64,000 nucleotides of DNA. It comes from Streptomyces kaniharaensis. Lineage in GTDB: Bacteria; Actinomycetota; Actinomycetes; Streptomycetales; Streptomycetaceae. Below the pieces are notes generated by a model. The model did not search any database. It was not told the origin of the DNA and saw only the letters and a program-made list of their open reading frames with translations. The position numbers were made by a program, and so were the translations under genes. The stretch is from assembly GCF_009569385.1 (NCBI RefSeq), contig NZ_WBOF01000001.1, forward strand, positions 3,048,001 through 3,112,000. The letters are read 5' to 3'. Positions 15,526 to 24,607 of the stretch are shown here, one piece after another. Position 1 is the first letter of the stretch; each line of letters starts with the position of its first letter.

Positions 15526-15961
15526 GTGCGGGTCCGTCTAGCGAGGTCAGAAGGTGTAGCGAGAGCGAACCAGTGGTTGAAGCTCCGTAAGCAGCGAGCC
15601 GGCTCAAACCTGGTGGATACGGGCCGGTGTGCAGTGCGTGATGCGGCCGCCTTCGGGCGGGTGGGTCAACTCCGAAGCTGGATGCCCGTTCCGGTGGGGA
15701 GGCCACGTTGAAGGCCTGCGGCGTAGGCGTGGCGATGCTGCCGGAGTAGAGCTGGGCATCTCCCTGACCGATCGATCGAGTGGTGAACGTGGGAACCATC
15801 CGCGATCGCCCGAACCGCCGGACAGCCAGTGCGGCGGTGGGCAGGTCCGTTGCCGACTGAGGACCGTGGGTGGGGCGGAGGCCCCGTAGTAGTCGCGGGA
15901 GTAACGACCCGTCATGGAGACCGGGAAAGCCGGTCGCAGGGCCAAGGGGGCCAGCAAGATC
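15526..15961 (+). mobile_element. Group II intron, 5' portion (domain I region and first 16 codons of its reverse transcriptase), severed by inversion
   Basis: Begins GTGCGGGTCC (15526), the canonical group II 5' end. Intron-like segments follow (GTGTAGCGAGAGCGAACC, GTGAACGTGGGAACC, CCCCGTAGTAGTCGCGGGAG). ATG 15914 opens METGKAGRRAKGASKI, the N-terminus of the maturase. After AAGATC (15956-15961) the sequence becomes antisense phosphotransferase. The continuation of the intron lies on the other strand from 18604 downward. Confidence 0.8.
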
Positions 15962-16386
15962 CGCTCGTCGTTCAGGCTCCGGTGGATCTGGCCGAGCAGG
16001 ACGCCGAGGTCACCGGCCTGGTCCAATGTGATCTCGGTCCCCGGCTGGTGGCTGCCTTCCATCCAGGGGATCAGGCAGTAGCCGCGGTCCGCGACCTCCG
16101 CCACGGTCTGGCCGGAGAAGGTGGTCAGTGGCCGCCCGACCGGGACTCCGGCGGCGGCCAGCTCCGCCAGGACCGCCAGGTTCCGGCGGGCGAGCGACAA
16201 CGGCACGTCCATGATCCGCTTCAGTGCGAATGCGCGGTCGGCCGTCTCGAGCCGCCAGTTGCCGTTCATCAGGCCGTTGGGCAGGAAGCGGCATGCCTGA
16301 ACCTCACCGAGCCCGAAGGTCTCGCCGAGGACCACCAGGTCCTCCTCGATGATGCTGTAGCGCGAGCCACACGTAGCGTCGTCCAT
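15962..16386 (-). pseudogene. APH-family phosphotransferase, N-terminal fragment
   Basis: From ATG 16386 the frame encodes an N-lobe of the aminoglycoside/homoserine-kinase fold: RFLPNGLMNGNWRLETADRAFALKRI (nucleotide-binding beta-strands and the Lys), CLIPWMEGS as hinge, and LGVLLGQIHRSLNDERI. Homology ends exactly at the AAGATC inversion junction; the rest of the frame to 15604 is antisense intron. The catalytic C-lobe is on the plus strand at 18605-19248. It cannot encode a functional kinase as it stands. Confidence 0.8.
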
Positions 16387-16550
16387 CGCTTCCGTCACCT
16401 GAAGCAGGCTATCGGAGGCAGCTCGCCGATGCGCGGCGTTCACCAACCATGCAGAGCCCGCCGGGCCTAGGCTCGGGACACCGGGGAACGACCGACGGCG
16501 CGCCCGCACAAGCCCGATCCGGGGACTTCTGAGTAGGAAGAACTCGGCTG

Positions 16551-16820
16551 GCTCTGATTGCAGTTTTGGTTGCGTTCACCCCGTCCGGCACCGTCCAGAG
16601 CCCGACCACCGGGCCGCTCCGCCGCAGGCCAGGACTGACGCGGACCTCTTCGGACAGCCGGAAGAACAGTTGGAAAGCGTGTTTGGGCAACCCCTCGCGA
16701 GTTCGAATCTCGTATCCTCCGCCTTTGCCCAGCAGGGCAGTTGAAGGCCGCGACCGGGTTCCCGGCCGGGGCCTTCTTCGTGTCGTGGTTTCGGTCTTGG
16801 TCTCAGTTTGTCGGCGCCGG
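16551..16820. repeat. Third attachment site (copy C), inverted, with both arms
   Basis: 16671-16723 reproduces the tRNA-Ser 3' half (GAGTTCGAATCTCGTATCCTCC at its centre), in the opposite orientation to copies B and D. On one side the arm TTGCAGTTTTGGTTGCG (16559-16575) is the complement of the CGCAACCAAAACTGCAA arm motif. On the other side a GC-rich hairpin is followed by GGTCTTGGTCTCAGTTTG, complement of the AACTGAGACCA arm motif. After undoing the 15956-18604 inversion it lies in direct orientation at about 17837-17889. Confidence 0.75.
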
Positions 16821-17009
16821 GTGAGCGACTACTCCGGCGGCACCGCAGTCCCGGAGGCCCGGCCACTGCCACGCACATGATCCCCACCTGAACGGGTAGC
16901 CGCATGGTTCGAGGAGCTGCAACGGGAAGCAGGCGAACCACCGTGGAGAGTCACCTCGGCCCAGCAGCGGTCCGCCGTCACTGCCAGCTCGATTTCACCG
17001 CCGGAGGTG

Positions 17010-18604
17010 GAACGGTGAAGTCGGCCCGGGGCGCGGTTCCAGTCTTTCGACCGGCCCGTTTCCCCGGAGCCGCTTCCCGAACCGGGCATGCGACTTGGCA
17101 CCGCACCCGGCTCTCCACAAGCCCCGAAAGGGCCTCGTGGTGGTGGTTCTCATCCCGTGATCGGCCAGGGAGAGGGGATAGCTGCTCCCCGATAGCGGTA
17201 GCGTGTGGTGGTGCCTACCGAGATCGGGTTGAACAGTTCCCTGTTCTCGCTGGCCCACCAAGATCCACGCCCAAGGTACTGGCGGTAGATCTTCCTCAAG
17301 GCCGTCTTGGGGTGCTTCTGCCGCACCCATCGCCAGACCGCGAACCACAGGTAGTTGCGCAGGTAGGAGAAGGTCGCGAAGGACACCCCCGGCCGGAAGT
17401 AGGCGCACCAGCCCCGCACCGCCGGATTGATCCGGGCGAGCAGGGCGTCGAGCGGCTGGTTCGTACCGACCTCGCGGCACAGCGTCTTGACCTTCGCCAT
17501 GATGGCCCGCAGGGCCTTCTTGGCCGGGTAGGTGTAGACGTAGTACCGGTTGGTGCCTGGTTTTCGGTGGCGCTGGATGCGCCAGCCGAGGAAGTCCAGG
17601 CCCTGCTCGATGTGGGTGATCAGGGTCTTCTCCTGAGACAGGCGCAGGCCCATCGTGGTGAGGACCTCTGCGATCCGCTCGCGTAGCGCCTCGGCGTCTG
17701 CCTGGGTGCCGTGCACCAGCAGGCACCAGTCGTCCGCGTACCGGACCAGCCGGAAGTTGGGCAGACTGCGGCGTCGGCGCCTCCGGCGCTCGTAGACATC
17801 AGTTCCGGGACCTCCGGGTGCCCGGGCGACGAACTCGTCCAGGACCGAGAGAGCCACGTTGCTGAGCAACGGCGAGAGGATCGAACCCTGCGGGGTGCCG
17901 GTGTCGTTGTCCCGCAGCAGACCGTCCTCACCGAGGATGCCCGCCTTGAGGAACGCCTTCACCAGAGCCAGGACGCGCTTGTCTCCGACTCGTGCCCGCA
18001 CCCGGTCCATCAGGGCCGTGTGCGAGATCTCGTCGAAGCAGGCCTTGATGTCGCCTTCCACGATCCACTCGTACTTCTTGGACGTGAGCAGACGCACCTC
18101 GGCCACCGCGTCATGGGTCCGGCGGTTCGGGCGGAACCCGTAGGAACACGGGAGGAAATCCGCCTCGAAGATCGGCTCCAGCACCAGCTTCAAGGATGCC
18201 TGCACCACCCGGTCGGTGATCGTCGCGATCCCCAGGCGACGCAGCTTGCCGCCCGCCTTGGGGATCATCCGCTCCCGCACCGGCAGGGGACGGAAACTAC
18301 AGTCCTTGATCTGCGACCGCAGCATGCCGAGGAACTCCTCGACCCCCGTTCCCAGCTCGATGGACGACGCCGTGCGTCCGTCCACCCCGGCAGTACGTGC
18401 ACCCTTGTTGCCCCGCACCCGATCCCAGGCCACCAGAAGGAAGCCCGGGTCGGCAACGAGATTGAACAGGTCGTCGAACCTGCGATGAGGATCATCACGA
18501 GCCCAACGGTGCAGCTTGGTCTGGATATTCAGTACCCGCAGCTCAGCCCCGAACAGGGCGGACTCCAGATCGTCGGTGTTCACCGGCGATGACCTCCTGA
18601 TCTT
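17010..18604 (-). mobile_element. Group II intron, 3' portion (reverse transcriptase, domains V and VI)
   Basis: Downstream of the reverse transcriptase stop, complement 17079-17113 folds as domain V: GAGCCGGGTGCGG at one side and CGCATGCCCGGTTC at the other. A domain VI-like stem follows, and the 3' end lies near 17010-17020. The 5' end of this portion is the GATCTT junction at 18599-18604. It is not spliceable without the severed 5' part. Confidence 0.78.
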
Positions 18605-18649
18605 CCAGTACTTCAGCCACTGACTTCGCCCGCCTGCTGCCGCAGGCAT
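17150..18649 (-). CDS. ltrA: Group II intron reverse transcriptase/maturase
   Basis: 499 residues as an open frame. Intron-encoded sequence begins at the Lys-Ile codons 18604-18599; the first 15 residues are antisense phosphotransferase. RT blocks are present: GTPQGSILSPLLSN (about 251-264), RYADDWCLLVHG with the catalytic YADD at 304-307, and LDFLGWRIQRH. The group II maturase (domain X) follows: WCAYFRPGVSFATFSYLRNYLWFAVWRWV. No HNH endonuclease domain follows, so mobility would rely on nicked or replicating DNA. The genuine N-terminus METGKAGRRAKGAS is encoded on the plus strand at 15914-15955, and joining it gives 498 residues. Confidence 0.88.
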   Translation of the reverse strand: MPAAAGGRSQWLKYWKIRRSSPVNTDDLESALFGAELRVLNIQTKLHRWARDDPHRRFDDLFNLVADPGFLLVAWDRVRGNKGARTAGVDGRTASSIELGTGVEEFLGMLRSQIKDCSFRPLPVRERMIPKAGGKLRRLGIATITDRVVQASLKLVLEPIFEADFLPCSYGFRPNRRTHDAVAEVRLLTSKKYEWIVEGDIKACFDEISHTALMDRVRARVGDKRVLALVKAFLKAGILGEDGLLRDNDTGTPQGSILSPLLSNVALSVLDEFVARAPGGPGTDVYERRRRRRRSLPNFRLVRYADDWCLLVHGTQADAEALRERIAEVLTTMGLRLSQEKTLITHIEQGLDFLGWRIQRHRKPGTNRYYVYTYPAKKALRAIMAKVKTLCREVGTNQPLDALLARINPAVRGWCAYFRPGVSFATFSYLRNYLWFAVWRWVRQKHPKTALRKIYRQYLGRGSWWASENRELFNPISVGTTTRYRYRGAAIPSPWPITG

Positions 18650-19248
18650 CGGAGCCGTCGGCCGCCCCGGTGACTACACCGGGTGCCGCGCACGCTGAGG
18701 CGGACCGCTTCCTCGCGCTGATTGCCGCTCTGGAGAGCCCGACGGCGTTCGATGCCGAGGCGGTCCAGGCGCTGGGCGAGCGCAAGACGCTGCTCGACAA
18801 GTACGGCAGCGAACGACCCACCACCGAGGTGGCGGCCGACCCAGTGGGCTGGACGCACGGTGACGTGCAGCACCGCAACGTGCTGTGGCGGGACGGCAAG
18901 ATCGCCGGGGTGATCGACTGGGATCGCATCCGGGTGCGGCCGTTCGGCGAGGAGGTCGCCCGCACTGCCACCGTGCAGTTCGGCGGCGAGGACGGCTTCC
19001 TCGACCTGGAGCGGACCTCCGCGTTCGTGGCCGGCTACCGGTCGGTGGTGCCGATCCCGGTGCCGGCCCTGGCGGATGCGGTGGAGCGGCTGTGGTGGAA
19101 GCGCATGTCCGACTACTGGCAGTTGGTCTTCCACTACGACCGGGACGACCACTCCTGCGACCACCTGTTCCTACCCGCCGAGCGCTTCCTGGCCTGGTGG
19201 ACCGAGCGGCGTGAGGACGTGCAGGAGGCGTTCGCGGCTATGCCGTGA
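18605..19248 (+). pseudogene. APH-family phosphotransferase, C-terminal fragment
   Basis: From about 18622 the frame reads DFARLLPQASEPSAAP, then the catalytic loop WTHGDVQHRNVLW (Brenner motif HGDxxxxN) and the metal-binding GVIDWDRIR, then the C-lobe to the stop. It is the complement of the N-lobe fragment at 15962-16386. Even after re-inversion, a 1-nt frame offset remains at the junction (TGA at 18621 in the N-lobe frame), so either the junction lost a base or the gene decayed later. It converges on the aminotransferase with an 11-nt overlap. Confidence 0.78.
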
Positions 19249-20446
19249 CCAGCGTGCGGACCAGTACGGCGGCGAGGGCCTCGGCGACCTGCTCCATGTA
19301 GTCCGGGGCCAGGAGCTGCGGCACCTTGAGGACGATCATCTGGCGCATCGCCTTGTGGAAGTTCGGCAGTGCGTCGATGGTCGGCGGCCGGTAGGGGCTG
19401 CGGGCCAGGTGCGGCCAGAACCGGGCGGCCAGGTCCGGGCGCTGGAGGAGCGGGGCCTGCGTCCAGTCCTCGTACATGGAGCGGACGGGGATGCCGGCGG
19501 CCTTGAGCTGCTTGCTCAGCTCGGCCGGGTCCGGCACGCGGACGTTGATCGTCAACGGGGTGCCGTACCAGCCGCGCACGGACAGCTCGCCGATCGAGGG
19601 CCAGGTGACGGGCGCGTCGCACTCCTCCAACACCTTGCGGAGAGTGGCGAGGTTCTGCTCGGCGGCCAGCATCCGGTCGGGGAGGGATCGCAGCTGCTGG
19701 CGGGCGATGACGGCGGACACGGCGGGCATCCGGTACTTGTAGGCGGCACCGGTGGTGGCGAACGGCTTCAGCTCGGGCAGGGTGAGCTCGGCGGCCAGGC
19801 GGGCGGGGTGGTGGCCGAGGGTGAGGGCCCGCTCGTAGACCTCGCGGTCCGTGGTCGTCAGGATGCCGCCCTCTCCGCCGGAGACGGACTTGGATTCCTG
19901 GAGGCTGAAGCATCCGGCAGCACCCCAGGAGCCGACGGCGCGGCCCTGGTAGAGCGCTCCGTGGGCGTGCGAGCAGTCCTCGACGATCGGCAGGCCGGTG
20001 GCCTTGGCGAGCTGGTCCATGCGGGCGGGGATGCCCCAGGTGTGAGTGGCGAGGACCGCGGAGCAGGCGGGGGCGGCCTCGGCGACGGCGGTGGGGGCGA
20101 TGTTCGGGCTGTCCGGCTCGATGTCGCAGAAGACGGGGTAGCTGCCGGCCTGGAAGACGGCGGTGATGGCGGAGACCCAGGTCATCGGGGAGACGGCGAC
20201 GCCAGCCTGGGGACTGGCGCCGACCGCGTGGAGGGCGGCGTGCAGGGAGGCGGTGCCGGAGTTGAACGACAGCGCGTGGCGGGTGCCCGTGAGGCGGGCG
20301 AACGCGGCTTCGAGGGCGTTGGTGGCCGGGCCTCGGTTGATCTCGGACAGGTGACCTTCGTCGAGGAGCTTGAGGACGGCGTCCTTCTCGGCCTGCCCGT
20401 ACTTGGGCTCGCGGGGGAACGGGAGGGTGACGGCAGGGTCGTTCAC
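19238..20446 (-). CDS. DegT/DnrJ/EryC1/StrS-family PLP aminotransferase
   Basis: 402 residues from GTG 20446 (GGAAGGAAA at 6 nt). Family motifs: SFNSGTASLHAALHAVG, VSPMTWVSAITAVFQAG, VEDCSHAHGALYQG, and the PLP-lysine region FSLQESKSVSGGEGGIL. Such enzymes transaminate keto-sugars or keto-cyclitols. It is the last gene of the minus-strand sugar operon, 43 nt after the phosphotransferase. Together with the Gfo/Idh oxidoreductase it could form an oxidise-then-aminate pair, as in kanosamine or aminocyclitol pathways (inference). Confidence 0.88.
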   Translation of the reverse strand: MNDPAVTLPFPREPKYGQAEKDAVLKLLDEGHLSEINRGPATNALEAAFARLTGTRHALSFNSGTASLHAALHAVGASPQAGVAVSPMTWVSAITAVFQAGSYPVFCDIEPDSPNIAPTAVAEAAPACSAVLATHTWGIPARMDQLAKATGLPIVEDCSHAHGALYQGRAVGSWGAAGCFSLQESKSVSGGEGGILTTTDREVYERALTLGHHPARLAAELTLPELKPFATTGAAYKYRMPAVSAVIARQQLRSLPDRMLAAEQNLATLRKVLEECDAPVTWPSIGELSVRGWYGTPLTINVRVPDPAELSKQLKAAGIPVRSMYEDWTQAPLLQRPDLAARFWPHLARSPYRPPTIDALPNFHKAMRQMIVLKVPQLLAPDYMEQVAEALAAVLVRTLVTA

Positions 20447-20489
20447 GGGTTTCCTTCCGGGCGGGGGAGTGAGCGGAGGCTGGACGGGG

Positions 20490-21458
20490 TCATGGGCGGC
20501 GTCGCGCGCTGGAGTCGGCGTCGGGGGTGATGCGCGGGATCGCGGAGAGGTGGCCGTGGTCGAGGTCGTCGAGGTCGGCCTGGAGCTGTGCGGCCCGCAG
20601 CCGGACCATGTCCTGGTCGTCGCAGGAGGCGTGGAACTGCAGCAGCGAGTAGGCGATGCGCAGGCGGAACAGGACGAGCGGCAGCAGGTGGTCGGCGGGC
20701 AGCGGGCCGTCGAAGTAGCCGTCGAGCAGGGCCGCGGTCATCGGGGCCGGTTCGCGCAGCGACCACCCGGCGAGTTCGGCCAGCGGGTCGCCGCCGCGCA
20801 CGCTCTCCAGGTCGACGATGCCGGTGATCTGCCGGCCGTTGGTGAACAGGTGCCGGCCGACCCAGTCGCCGTGCAGCAACCGGGGTCGGCCTTCGGCCAG
20901 GCGGGGCGATCCGACGTCCAGGATGAAGCGGGTGCGGTTCAGCAGCCCGGGCAGGTCCAGGCCGTCGAGGCTCGGGACGCTGCGGGCCGCGAGGCTGAGG
21001 AACCAGCCCTGGATGGTGGCGTGCTGGCCGATGCCGTGGCCGTCGAGCTGGCCGAAGCTGCCGACCTGGATGCTGTGCAGGCGCCGGAGCATCTCGCCCG
21101 CGCGGGCCGCCGCGTCCAGGTCCTGCGGCGTGGGCGGCTCGGCTTCGAGGGGGCGGCCGGGGCAGCGGGTCTCCACGCAGGCTTCCCGGCTGTGCCAGAG
21201 GATCTCGGCGGCCGGGATACCGGCCTCGCGCATGCGGGCCGATGCCCAGGCGGCGGTCGGGTAGCGCGAGCGACTGCCCGCGCGGCGGACCTTGACGACC
21301 AGGTTGTCACCGGCGTGGGTGGTGACCGCGAAGGGGAGGCTGTCCGTCCCGGCCTTGAGCGGGGTGAAGCGCGCTCCGGCGGCGTCGAAGCCCGCCGCGG
21401 CAAGCGCGTTGACCAGCAGCGGGTGCGGGCGGCTGACCACGGCGTCAGTGGCGGCCAT
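20490..21458 (-). CDS. APH-family (aminoglycoside/choline kinase-like) phosphotransferase
   Basis: 322 residues from ATG 21458, with GGAGGTG upstream. N-lobe FAVTTHAGDNLVVKVRRAG; the catalytic loop reads LLHGDWVGRHLF and the metal site IVDLESVRGGD. The Brenner Asn (HGDxxxxN) is replaced by His and the DFD/DWE triad reads DLE, so activity is uncertain. It overlaps the Gfo/Idh gene by 14 nt. In this operon it may phosphorylate a sugar or cyclitol intermediate rather than confer resistance. Confidence 0.8.
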   Translation of the reverse strand: MAATDAVVSRPHPLLVNALAAAGFDAAGARFTPLKAGTDSLPFAVTTHAGDNLVVKVRRAGSRSRYPTAAWASARMREAGIPAAEILWHSREACVETRCPGRPLEAEPPTPQDLDAAARAGEMLRRLHSIQVGSFGQLDGHGIGQHATIQGWFLSLAARSVPSLDGLDLPGLLNRTRFILDVGSPRLAEGRPRLLHGDWVGRHLFTNGRQITGIVDLESVRGGDPLAELAGWSLREPAPMTAALLDGYFDGPLPADHLLPLVLFRLRIAYSLLQFHASCDDQDMVRLRAAQLQADLDDLDHGHLSAIPRITPDADSSARRRP

Positions 21459-22413
21459 GGGGCACCTCCGGCACGGGGACGGGGCGGCGGTGGGCGGCGG
21501 AGGTGAGCGCGGCGTCCAGCAGGGCGATGGAGGGAAGGTTGTCGGCGGCGGGTACCGGCAGGGGATGGTCCTGGTGGAGGGCGTCGACCATGGCGGTGAT
21601 GCACCGCTGGTAGGCCGGCGGCCCGGCCTCGGGCGCGTTCCGCGCTCGGTGGGGGTCCGGGGTCCATCGGGCGGCGAAGCCCCGGCTCTCCACCCGCCAG
21701 TCACCGCCCGCGTCGGTTCGCAGGGCCGGGTCGACGATGTACCCGCCCCGGTAGGTGAACAGGGAGCCGTCGGCGAAGTGGACGGTGACCGTGGCGATCG
21801 AGCTGTGGGCCGCGAGGAAGCCGGTCGCCGTCTCGGTGCAGATGACCTCTGTGGGCGGTGCGGTGATCAGCACGCGGACCTGGTCGAAGGCGTGGATGGC
21901 GAGGTCCGTGGTGACGGGCAGGTGCTGTCCGGCGCGGAAGCCTGGGCCGGGCAGGGTGACCAGGGAGTCGGCGGTGATGGCGAACGGTGCCCGGCTGCGG
22001 GAGTGAACCGTGTCGGCGAAGGCGAGGAAGTCGGGGTCGGTGCCCCGGTTGTGCATGACGGCCAGCAGCAGGCCGCGTTCGCGGGCGAGGTGGACGAGGT
22101 CGAGGGCGTCGGGCAGGTTCAGGGCGAGCGGCTTCTCGGTCAGGACGTGCAGACCCTGGGCGAGCGCCGATCGGCTGACGGGGTAGTGGAGTTCGGGTGG
22201 GGTGAGGTTGACGACGACGTCGGCTTCGGCCAAGGCGAGCGCGCCGGGGAGCGTCGTCGCGAAGGCCGGGTTCAGCCCGTACCTGGCGGCCAGGGCTTGG
22301 GCGGCCTGCTGGTCGGGGTCGACGAGGGCGGTGATCTCAACGCGCCTGTCGGCGAGCAGGGAGCGGACCCAGCGGCTGGCGATGGCACCGCAGCCGATGA
22401 TCACGGCCTTCAC
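21445..22413 (-). CDS. Gfo/Idh/MocA-family NAD(P)-dependent sugar oxidoreductase
   Basis: 322 residues from GTG 22413; AAGGAGG lies inside the preceding gene and the start overlaps its stop by 4 nt. Rossmann motif KAVIIGCGAIASRWV at the N-terminus; the family signature TEKPLALN (the EKP lysine); then a large beta-sheet C-terminal domain. These enzymes oxidise a sugar or inositol hydroxyl. The exact substrate cannot be read from sequence. Confidence 0.85.
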   Translation of the reverse strand: MKAVIIGCGAIASRWVRSLLADRRVEITALVDPDQQAAQALAARYGLNPAFATTLPGALALAEADVVVNLTPPELHYPVSRSALAQGLHVLTEKPLALNLPDALDLVHLARERGLLLAVMHNRGTDPDFLAFADTVHSRSRAPFAITADSLVTLPGPGFRAGQHLPVTTDLAIHAFDQVRVLITAPPTEVICTETATGFLAAHSSIATVTVHFADGSLFTYRGGYIVDPALRTDAGGDWRVESRGFAARWTPDPHRARNAPEAGPPAYQRCITAMVDALHQDHPLPVPAADNLPSIALLDAALTSAAHRRPVPVPEVPHGRH

Positions 22414-23054
22414 GACGCCTCCTTGAGCGGGTGCGGCCTGGGTGCAGGGCCGGAGCGGTGCTGGGCAGCCTGGTGGCGGCGGACGTGGTCGAGGACGCGT
22501 GCGGTGAGGTCATCGAGCGAGCCACTCGTGGCGTCCAGCAGGGCGACGGTCGGGGCGAGCGGGTGCGCGAGGTAGGCGTTGAAGTGCTCGCTGAAGTGCC
22601 GGTCGTAGAAGATCGTCGGCATGCCCTTGCGCAGGCGTGCCCGACGGGCGAGCACGTCCGGGTCGGCGGTGAGCACGATCGTCAGGTCGGGCATCGCCAC
22701 CGGACGGCCGGTAACCAGGTGCCGGGCCTGGTTGTCACAGTCGAAGCCGTGCATCCGGCCGACGGCGTGGGCGTGGGCGAGGAGGGTGTCCACGGTGCGG
22801 TCGAGGATCACGTCTCGGCCCTCGGCGAGGGCGTGCCTGGCTCGGGCGAGCCGCAGGTCCTCGACGTCCAGGAACTGGACGATGTTGGCCAACTGGTGCT
22901 CGGCTGTGAACGGCTCGGGGGCCGGCAGCCGGGTGGGGTCGGGGCTGGCGTGGTAGTAGCAGGGGATGACGGCGGGCCTGTCGAGGTGGGGTGCGAGTTG
23001 GGCGGCCAGCGTGGTCTTGCCGACGCAGCTGACGCCCTCGATGCCGAGGATCAC
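22410..23054 (-). CDS. P-loop nucleoside/thymidylate-kinase-like protein
   Basis: 214 residues from GTG 23054, overlapping the glycosyltransferase stop by 4 nt. Walker A is GVSCVGKTTL near residue 7. An LDRTVDT motif follows at about 95, and a lid-like RRARLRKGMPT segment at about 155, as in dNMP kinases. Its place inside a sugar operon suggests phosphorylation of a pathway metabolite or of a nucleotide for sugar activation, rather than dTMP synthesis (inference). Confidence 0.72.
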   Translation of the reverse strand: MILGIEGVSCVGKTTLAAQLAPHLDRPAVIPCYYHASPDPTRLPAPEPFTAEHQLANIVQFLDVEDLRLARARHALAEGRDVILDRTVDTLLAHAHAVGRMHGFDCDNQARHLVTGRPVAMPDLTIVLTADPDVLARRARLRKGMPTIFYDRHFSEHFNAYLAHPLAPTVALLDATSGSLDDLTARVLDHVRRHQAAQHRSGPAPRPHPLKEAS

Positions 23055-24607
23055 GCGAACTCCCTGTCCGTGGTGGTGGATGGGGCGGTGCGGCGGTTGC
23101 TCTTGGGAGCGAGCGCGGCGTGTCGGGTGCCGGTGACCGCCCAGCGGCCGAGCGCGGTCAGCGGGCCAGCGCTCTTGAGCAGGAGCCCGGCCAGCGTCTC
23201 CGCGCTTCGCACGGCGGTCTCCCGCACCGTCAGATGTCGGCCTTCGGCTGCGGCGAGGGCACGGACGGGTGCGACGGTGGCTGCCCAGAGCGCCGTCGCG
23301 GCTGCTGCCCGGGTGGGCAGGCGCGTGCGCGGGCCGAGTGCGAGGGCCAGACAACCAGCGGTTGCAGGGGACACCAGCAGCCAGGCCATGCCCCGGTAGG
23401 CGCCGATGGTCAGGGCCGCCGCGTGGTCGCGGCTGCTGCCGTGACCTTCGGCGTGCCAGCGGGCGGCGCACTGCGGGTAGTCGAGGTAGCTCTGGAACCA
23501 GCGCTCGCTCTGGGCGAGCAGCTCGCGCAGGTATTCGGCCGCCGGCACGGTGGTGGTGAAGGGCAGGCTGTCCACCGGGATGCCGTCCACGGTGAGCCGG
23601 TAGCCGAAGGCGACGTCGTCGAGCACCGTGAAGGTAGGCAGCCCGCCGACCTGCCGGAAGACGTCCATGCGAACGAGGAGGCCGTGGCCGACGGTCTGGG
23701 CCAGTCCCGGCAGACGGGGGGTGGCGTGCGGGCGGCGGGCAGCGTCGGCGTAACGGCGGAGGTTGGGGATCTCGCGGCGAAGGGTCCATAGGGTCTGAGC
23801 GCGGGCGGCGCCTCGGCACAGGCTCCGCTCCCACCAGGTGCCGGCCGTGTTCTGGGTGGCGAAGCGAGCCGACTGCTGGACGACGCATGGGAGTCCGCCG
23901 TCGTTGGCCTGGCGGTGGGCCAGGAAATCGGCGGTCCGGTCCAGCAGCTCGCGGCTCGGGCGGGAGTCCACGTCGTAGACGGCGATGTACTCCTGGTCCG
24001 CTCCGGCGGTGGAGAGCTGGTCGACGGCGGCATTCACCTGTGCGGCCTTGCGCCCGTCCCCTCGGTAGTGGACGTGCCGGACCATCCGATGCGGCTCCGG
24101 CAGGCGCGCGAGTTCCGCCGTGACGACCTCCGCCGTGGTGGGGAAGCTGGACAGCACCTCGGCGGCCAGGGCCCCGGTCAGCGAGCCATCGATGGTGCCG
24201 GGAAGGGCCTTGCCGAGGGCGGCCAGCTCGTCGTCGGTCAGCTGAGGGAAGCGCTCCACCGTGAGGTCGGCCGCCGTCGCCCCCGCCAATTTGGCGGCCA
24301 GGTGCTGCCGCTCAGCCTCCTCACGGGCTGTGGTCACCATGGTCAGCGTTGAGCCGGGGAAGTTGCGCAGGAGAGGGACGAACCAGGAAAGGGCGGCGGG
24401 GATCTGCTGTTGCTCCCGCAGCACCGGGATGACCACGTGCAGCACCAAGGGGAACGCCGACCGCCTGTCTCCAGTCGGCGCGGGTCGGTCGGCCCAGGCC
24501 AGCGTCCGGCGGACCTGCCGCTGACCGTTCAGGTTGCGCGCGGCCACGGCGGCGGCGATCCACCAGGCCGTGCTTCGCCACAGCGGCTTCCGGGCGTCAG
24601 CGTTCAC
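23051..24607 (-). CDS. Large family 2-like glycosyltransferase with C-terminal membrane segments
   Basis: 518 residues from GTG 24607; GTGA is shared with the preceding stop codon. The GT-A core starts at LHVVIPVLREQQQI (about residue 50). The nucleotide-sugar site is AVYDVDSRPS, the acceptor region LDDVAFGYRL and the product loop QSERWFQSYL, giving the D / DxD / ED / QxxRW-like layout. The last 140 residues include Ala/Leu-rich stretches that look membrane-associated (MAWLLVSPATAGCLALALG). A polymer- or lipid-linked acceptor is plausible. Confidence 0.75.
   Translation of the reverse strand: MNADARKPLWRSTAWWIAAAVAARNLNGQRQVRRTLAWADRPAPTGDRRSAFPLVLHVVIPVLREQQQIPAALSWFVPLLRNFPGSTLTMVTTAREEAERQHLAAKLAGATAADLTVERFPQLTDDELAALGKALPGTIDGSLTGALAAEVLSSFPTTAEVVTAELARLPEPHRMVRHVHYRGDGRKAAQVNAAVDQLSTAGADQEYIAVYDVDSRPSRELLDRTADFLAHRQANDGGLPCVVQQSARFATQNTAGTWWERSLCRGAARAQTLWTLRREIPNLRRYADAARRPHATPRLPGLAQTVGHGLLVRMDVFRQVGGLPTFTVLDDVAFGYRLTVDGIPVDSLPFTTTVPAAEYLRELLAQSERWFQSYLDYPQCAARWHAEGHGSSRDHAAALTIGAYRGMAWLLVSPATAGCLALALGPRTRLPTRAAAATALWAATVAPVRALAAAEGRHLTVRETAVRSAETLAGLLLKSAGPLTALGRWAVTGTRHAALAPKSNRRTAPSTTTDREFA

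Noticed and set aside
15604..15961. C-terminal part of the 301-aa minus-strand frame as a continuation of the phosphotransferase
   Set aside because: Homology stops at the AAGATC junction; the rest is antisense group II intron sequence.
16829..17101. Short ORFs between the intron 3' end and attachment copy C (for example AAWFEELQREAGEPPWRVTS on the plus strand)
   Set aside because: One frame looks protein-like for about 40 residues, but it has stops close by, no start signal and no match I can name. Possibly an exon remnant; not annotated.
17150..18649. Reverse transcriptase as part of a retron or diversity-generating element
   Set aside because: The protein has the group II maturase X domain, and domain V plus a GTGCG 5' end are present. 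There is no msr/msd-like inverted structure or template/variable repeat nearby.
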